NCBI GenBank assembly: GCA_900642245.1
Contig: CAAAJI010000091.1
Span: forward strand, 82,603 to 92,796
Direction of reading: 5' to 3'
DNA: 10,194 bases
From: Fragilaria radians
Lineage: Eukaryota; Bacillariophyta; Fragilariophyceae; Fragilariales; Fragilariaceae
Shown here: positions 7,558 to 10,194 of the stretch, piece by piece
Numbering within the stretch: position 1 is the first letter of the stretch
Layout of the letters: each line of letters begins with the position of its first letter
Translations under genes and position numbers: made by a program
Notes under the pieces: generated by a model
The model's database searches: none
What the model was told of the DNA's origin: nothing
The model's input: only the letters and a program-made list of their open reading frames with translations

Positions 7558-7660
7558 GTAATATTCGGATGGCATGTTGTTCAAGATGTGGATCATAACC
7601 TGATTGTCTGTACTACTGGTTCGCATGTCTTCAAGCTTCATCCGGTAGTCTTCAAGTCCA
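7558..7660 (-). pseudogene. Ty1/copia-type gag relic, minus strand
   Basis: The reverse strand reads without a stop GLEDYRMKLEDMRTSSTDNQ then VMIHILNNMPSEYY. This is the conserved gag pattern LE..R..L..M......D...I.HIL.N.P.EY of copia-type elements. Flanking sequence is broken in all frames; a short reverse reading MELKEILPSFPIDALFL begins near 7852 and could be the gag N-terminus. Further out, at 7963-7970, the reverse strand has GTATCAGC, which shares GTATCAG with the initiator-tRNA primer-binding site of many copia elements. An LTR would then lie beyond about 7971, but no second LTR copy exists in the window to confirm it. Confidence 0.45.
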
Positions 7661-8418
7661 ATTAAAAAATTTGAGATCTACTCCCTTCCTCAAAGTGCAT
7701 TGGAGAGTTGTGTTTCCACTTTTCCAGATATTGGTTCAAAGATTCTTATATTTGCTTAGTCCAGACAAAGTGTTAATGAATTGAGAATTTTTAGGAACAA
7801 TGCGTCAATAGGAAATGAAGGAAGAATTTCTTTGAGTTCCATTTAATTGGTCACAACTTATAGATTAACTATTGCTTTCCCTTAAGAGGGTTTCCGACCT
7901 GTTTAAACGGGGGTACCTTCTCCTGTTGGATCAGTTTTTAGAATAATTTATTCAGTTAAAAAGCTGATACTTGATTACAAAGAATACTCGATATTGGTAG
8001 CACTGGAAAGATAACTGTGTAATGACCAGTTGAAGTTAAGTCATTTACAGGATGCCACGTTTGACCTGTATTGACAACTAAAACCGTGGAAAAGAGAATT
8101 CGAAGTATTGGAGTGGATCACCATTGTCTGAATATTTGTGGTTGAGTGTGTCAATTGATGGAGAGTTTCAGTTTTGAGCAATGACACATTTGAAAATTAC
8201 TTGCACTTGAAAAAAAGGTGTACGGTCAAGTCGTATCGTCATAAACAGGTGATTCGTTGAAGTGATTTATCCGATAAGTTATTGACAGTTGCCAGAAATT
8301 CACATTTCTCATTTGAAGACATTAAAGCAGTCATTTTCCAAGTCATTCGAGCCTACATTTCAGTCGAGTAACAGTAGTTTGTTCTCCAATTGCAGATAAA
8401 GTAAACGACAATTTTACC
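7661..8418. other. Intergenic region, possibly old LTR sequence, upstream of the PP2C gene
   Basis: No plus- or minus-strand gene is supported here. Around 7885-7915 is a C/G-richer patch with CCCTTAAGAGGG and GTTTAAAC, which are short palindromic strings without clear function. If the minus-strand gag relic is real, its 5' LTR would occupy part of 7971-8350. The region just before the ATG at 8419 contains no obvious TATA box that I would defend. Confidence 0.35.
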
Positions 8419-10194
8419 ATGGGATGCTGTGAATCAAAATCGACGAATGATGTTCACGGTGGTCGATCGTTTGCCAACTCTGGATTCAAAGACGAGCCTA
8501 TGACAAATGCAGAAATTGAATCTAGAATTGAATGCAGTGAGAGAACAGAAATGCTTGTCTTAGGTGGAATGAAAATGCGCTTTGCTTATTTAAGTCAAAG
8601 GGGATATTATCCTGATGGTACGAAAATGCGTCAATCGAAATGCTGCGCATTTGTGGTTTTCCGAGAATAGTACTAGATGTTTTTAATTGGTTATCCGGTT
8701 TCTCTCACAATTTTTGTTAAGATCCCAACAAGGCCAACCAAGATGCTTTTTCAATCACAACCAATTTCGTTAATCAAAAAACAGATGCTTTGTTTGGTGT
8801 GTACGACGGTCACGGCCGTGACGGAGATCGATGTGCTCAATTTGCAAGAGATAACCTTCCACCTACAATCGAAAAATGTGTCTCTCGCTTGAAGGTCCGA
8901 GAGCGCAAGTTACATAATTTGCAACAGAATGGGACTTCCCGTAGTTCAGCACCGCCCATTGAATTGACCAAAGAACAGATTCAAGCCTCGTGTCACAAAG
9001 CCCATGTTGATTGCAACAAAGCGATGCACCAGGCGCCCGATTTAGATGACTCGTTGTCTGGAACGACATCAATTTCCATGTATTTTCATGGAAGACGGAA
9101 TCGGATCACTGTGTGTAATGTCGGCGACAGCCGTGCAATTGTAGGTTCTCTTGCTTCAACCGAAGGAAAGAGCTCTACTGGTTCCAATCTTAAGGCCATG
9201 CCCTTATCGCGAGATCAAACTCCATATCGACGTGACGAAAGAATTCGAATTAGAGCAACTGGTGCCAGAATTCTTTCTTTGGATCAAATCGAAGGTTTAG
9301 AACCGATACTTCCGGAAGACGAAGACACTAATGACCTCGAGCTTGGAGAAGAAATAGACGAAGGAGGTGACCCGCCAAGAGTGTGGAGTCCTCATGGAGA
9401 GTACCCAGGTACAGCATTTACTCGTTCACTTGGCGATGCCATTGCTGAAGAGTTGGGTGTGTACGCAGAGCCAGAAATGATCACTCGTGAAGTCACGTCT
9501 GATGATAAGATACTTGTTCTGGCAAGCGATGGTGTCTTTGAATTTTTAACAAATCAGAGCGTTATCGATATTTGCGCGAAATTCAGTGATCCGTTGGCAG
9601 CTTGTCGGGCTGTTGTGGCTGCTAGCTACGAATTATGGTTACAATACGAATTGCGAACCGATGACATCACTATAATTTGTATATTTCTAGACAGTGTTGA
9701 CTCTAAATCTCTTGCTGGATCATTCCTATCCTCTTCTTCCAGGTGGATGATGGACACATCAAACGGGGAACCTTCTCCGTCAAACGAATCACCTGGGGAT
9801 GACAAAGTCGACGCTAACCTTTCAGCTCATGGACTCAAACCAGTCCGAACACATGTCACGAAGGAAAAATCTAAGGCCATTCAAAAGATGAAGATCAAAA
9901 TGGGCTCCGAATCGGAACTTGATACCTCCATGAATGAAGATTTTGACTTAACCAATTTTTTCACAGAGAAGACTCAAGAAGAAAAGGCCAGGATTGCGGA
10001 TGCAATTCGTGCATATGTAATGTTCCAAAATATTACCAATGATCAACGTGAAATGATTTTTAAAGCGATGGAGTCAGTACATGTCAAGAAGGGTACTTGG
10101 GTCATCACACAAGGCACTGTCGGAGATCGATTCTACATTGTTGACAATGGGCGATTTGAAGTTCGAATCCTACCAGAGGGCGAAGAAGACAAGG
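8419..10194 (+). CDS. PP2C phosphatase fused to cyclic-nucleotide-binding domain (5' part)
   Basis: Two exons (8419-8617 and 8722 to the window edge) give 557 residues before the gene runs off the end. The ATG lies in ACCATGG. The N-terminus MGCCESKS fits N-myristoylation at Gly2 with palmitoylation at Cys3/Cys4, implying membrane attachment. The PP2C domain (about 52-390) carries the metal-site motifs in order: KANQD (D74), YDGHGRDGD (D95), SGTTS (179), VGDSRA (D202), FTRSLGDAIAE (D305), ASDGVFEF (D336) and RTDDITII (D381), so it should be active. A polar linker (about 390-490) leads to the first cyclic-nucleotide-binding domain (from about 500), with KKGTWVITQGTVGDRFYIV. The PP2C segments LDQIEG, DPPRVW and YPGTAFTRS match the plant and protist family in which PP2C, nucleotide-binding and protein kinase domains share one chain. 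A second binding domain and a kinase probably follow beyond the window; that is inference. Confidence 0.93.
8618..8721 (+). other. Intron of the PP2C-cNMP gene (104 nt)
   Basis: The donor GTACGA (8618) and the acceptor TTTTTGTTAAG (ending 8721) flank a sequence whose removal joins QRGYYPD to DPNKANQD. This completes the conserved LSQRGYYPD...KANQD start of the phosphatase domain. The intron is phase 1. Unspliced reading stops at 8668-8670. Confidence 0.88.

Noticed and set aside
7885..7920. CCCTTAAGAGGG and GTTTAAAC as a terminator or recombination site
   Set aside because: They are short palindromic strings in a eukaryotic intergenic region, with no partner copy and no supporting context.
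8677..9072. Small open frames on both strands at the start of PP2C exon 2
   Set aside because: They overlap the conserved NQD and DGHG phosphatase motifs in the wrong frames.
1..10194. tRNA, rRNA, CRISPR array or bacterial operon signals
   Set aside because: I saw no cloverleaf-like, rRNA-like or regularly spaced repeat sequence, and the genes have spliceosomal introns.

Overview
The window looks like nuclear DNA of a eukaryotic microbe, most probably a diatom or another stramenopile. The reasons are two multidomain signalling genes with short GT-AG introns (82 and 104 nt), a type I periplasmic-binding-protein-like (ANF-receptor) ectodomain of the kind diatoms use widely, and a protein phosphatase 2C joined to a cyclic-nucleotide-binding domain. 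AT-rich DNA carrying worn transposable elements separates the two genes. The taxonomic guess is inference; no rRNA, tRNA or organelle marker is present.

Layout. Positions 1-719 hold no convincing gene. Positions about 720-3105 are a decayed hAT-type DNA transposon. Its pieces, in several frames, read as an OTU-protease-like domain (catalytic Cys changed to Ser), an acidic linker, a possible BED finger, and the middle and C-terminal parts of a hAT transposase. Imperfect inverted repeats at 720-743 and 3054-3077 and a cluster of TACCAG repeats sit near its ends.

Positions 3209-5907 encode the most interesting gene: one membrane protein of about 871 residues with signal peptide, PBP1/ANF-receptor ectodomain, single transmembrane helix, coiled coil, PARP-type ADP-ribosyltransferase (ART) domain and WWE domain. 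It reads as a receptor whose cytoplasmic output would be ADP-ribosylation. A one-base frameshift lies inside the ectodomain (around 3818), and one intron (5087-5168) splits the ART domain.

Positions 5908-8418 are mostly non-coding. They contain a possible polyadenylation signal, a gag-like relic on the plus strand (about 6087-6520) and a Ty1/copia-type gag relic on the minus strand (core 7558-7660). From 8419 to the window edge runs the 5' part of a gene for a probably acylated (MGCC N-terminus) PP2C fused to a cyclic-nucleotide-binding domain. It resembles the plant and protist PP2C/cNMP-binding/protein-kinase fusion family and is cut off inside the first nucleotide-binding domain.

The two genes are independent transcription units with no visible operon-like link. 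They share a theme of membrane-associated signalling. Any functional connection between them would be speculation.
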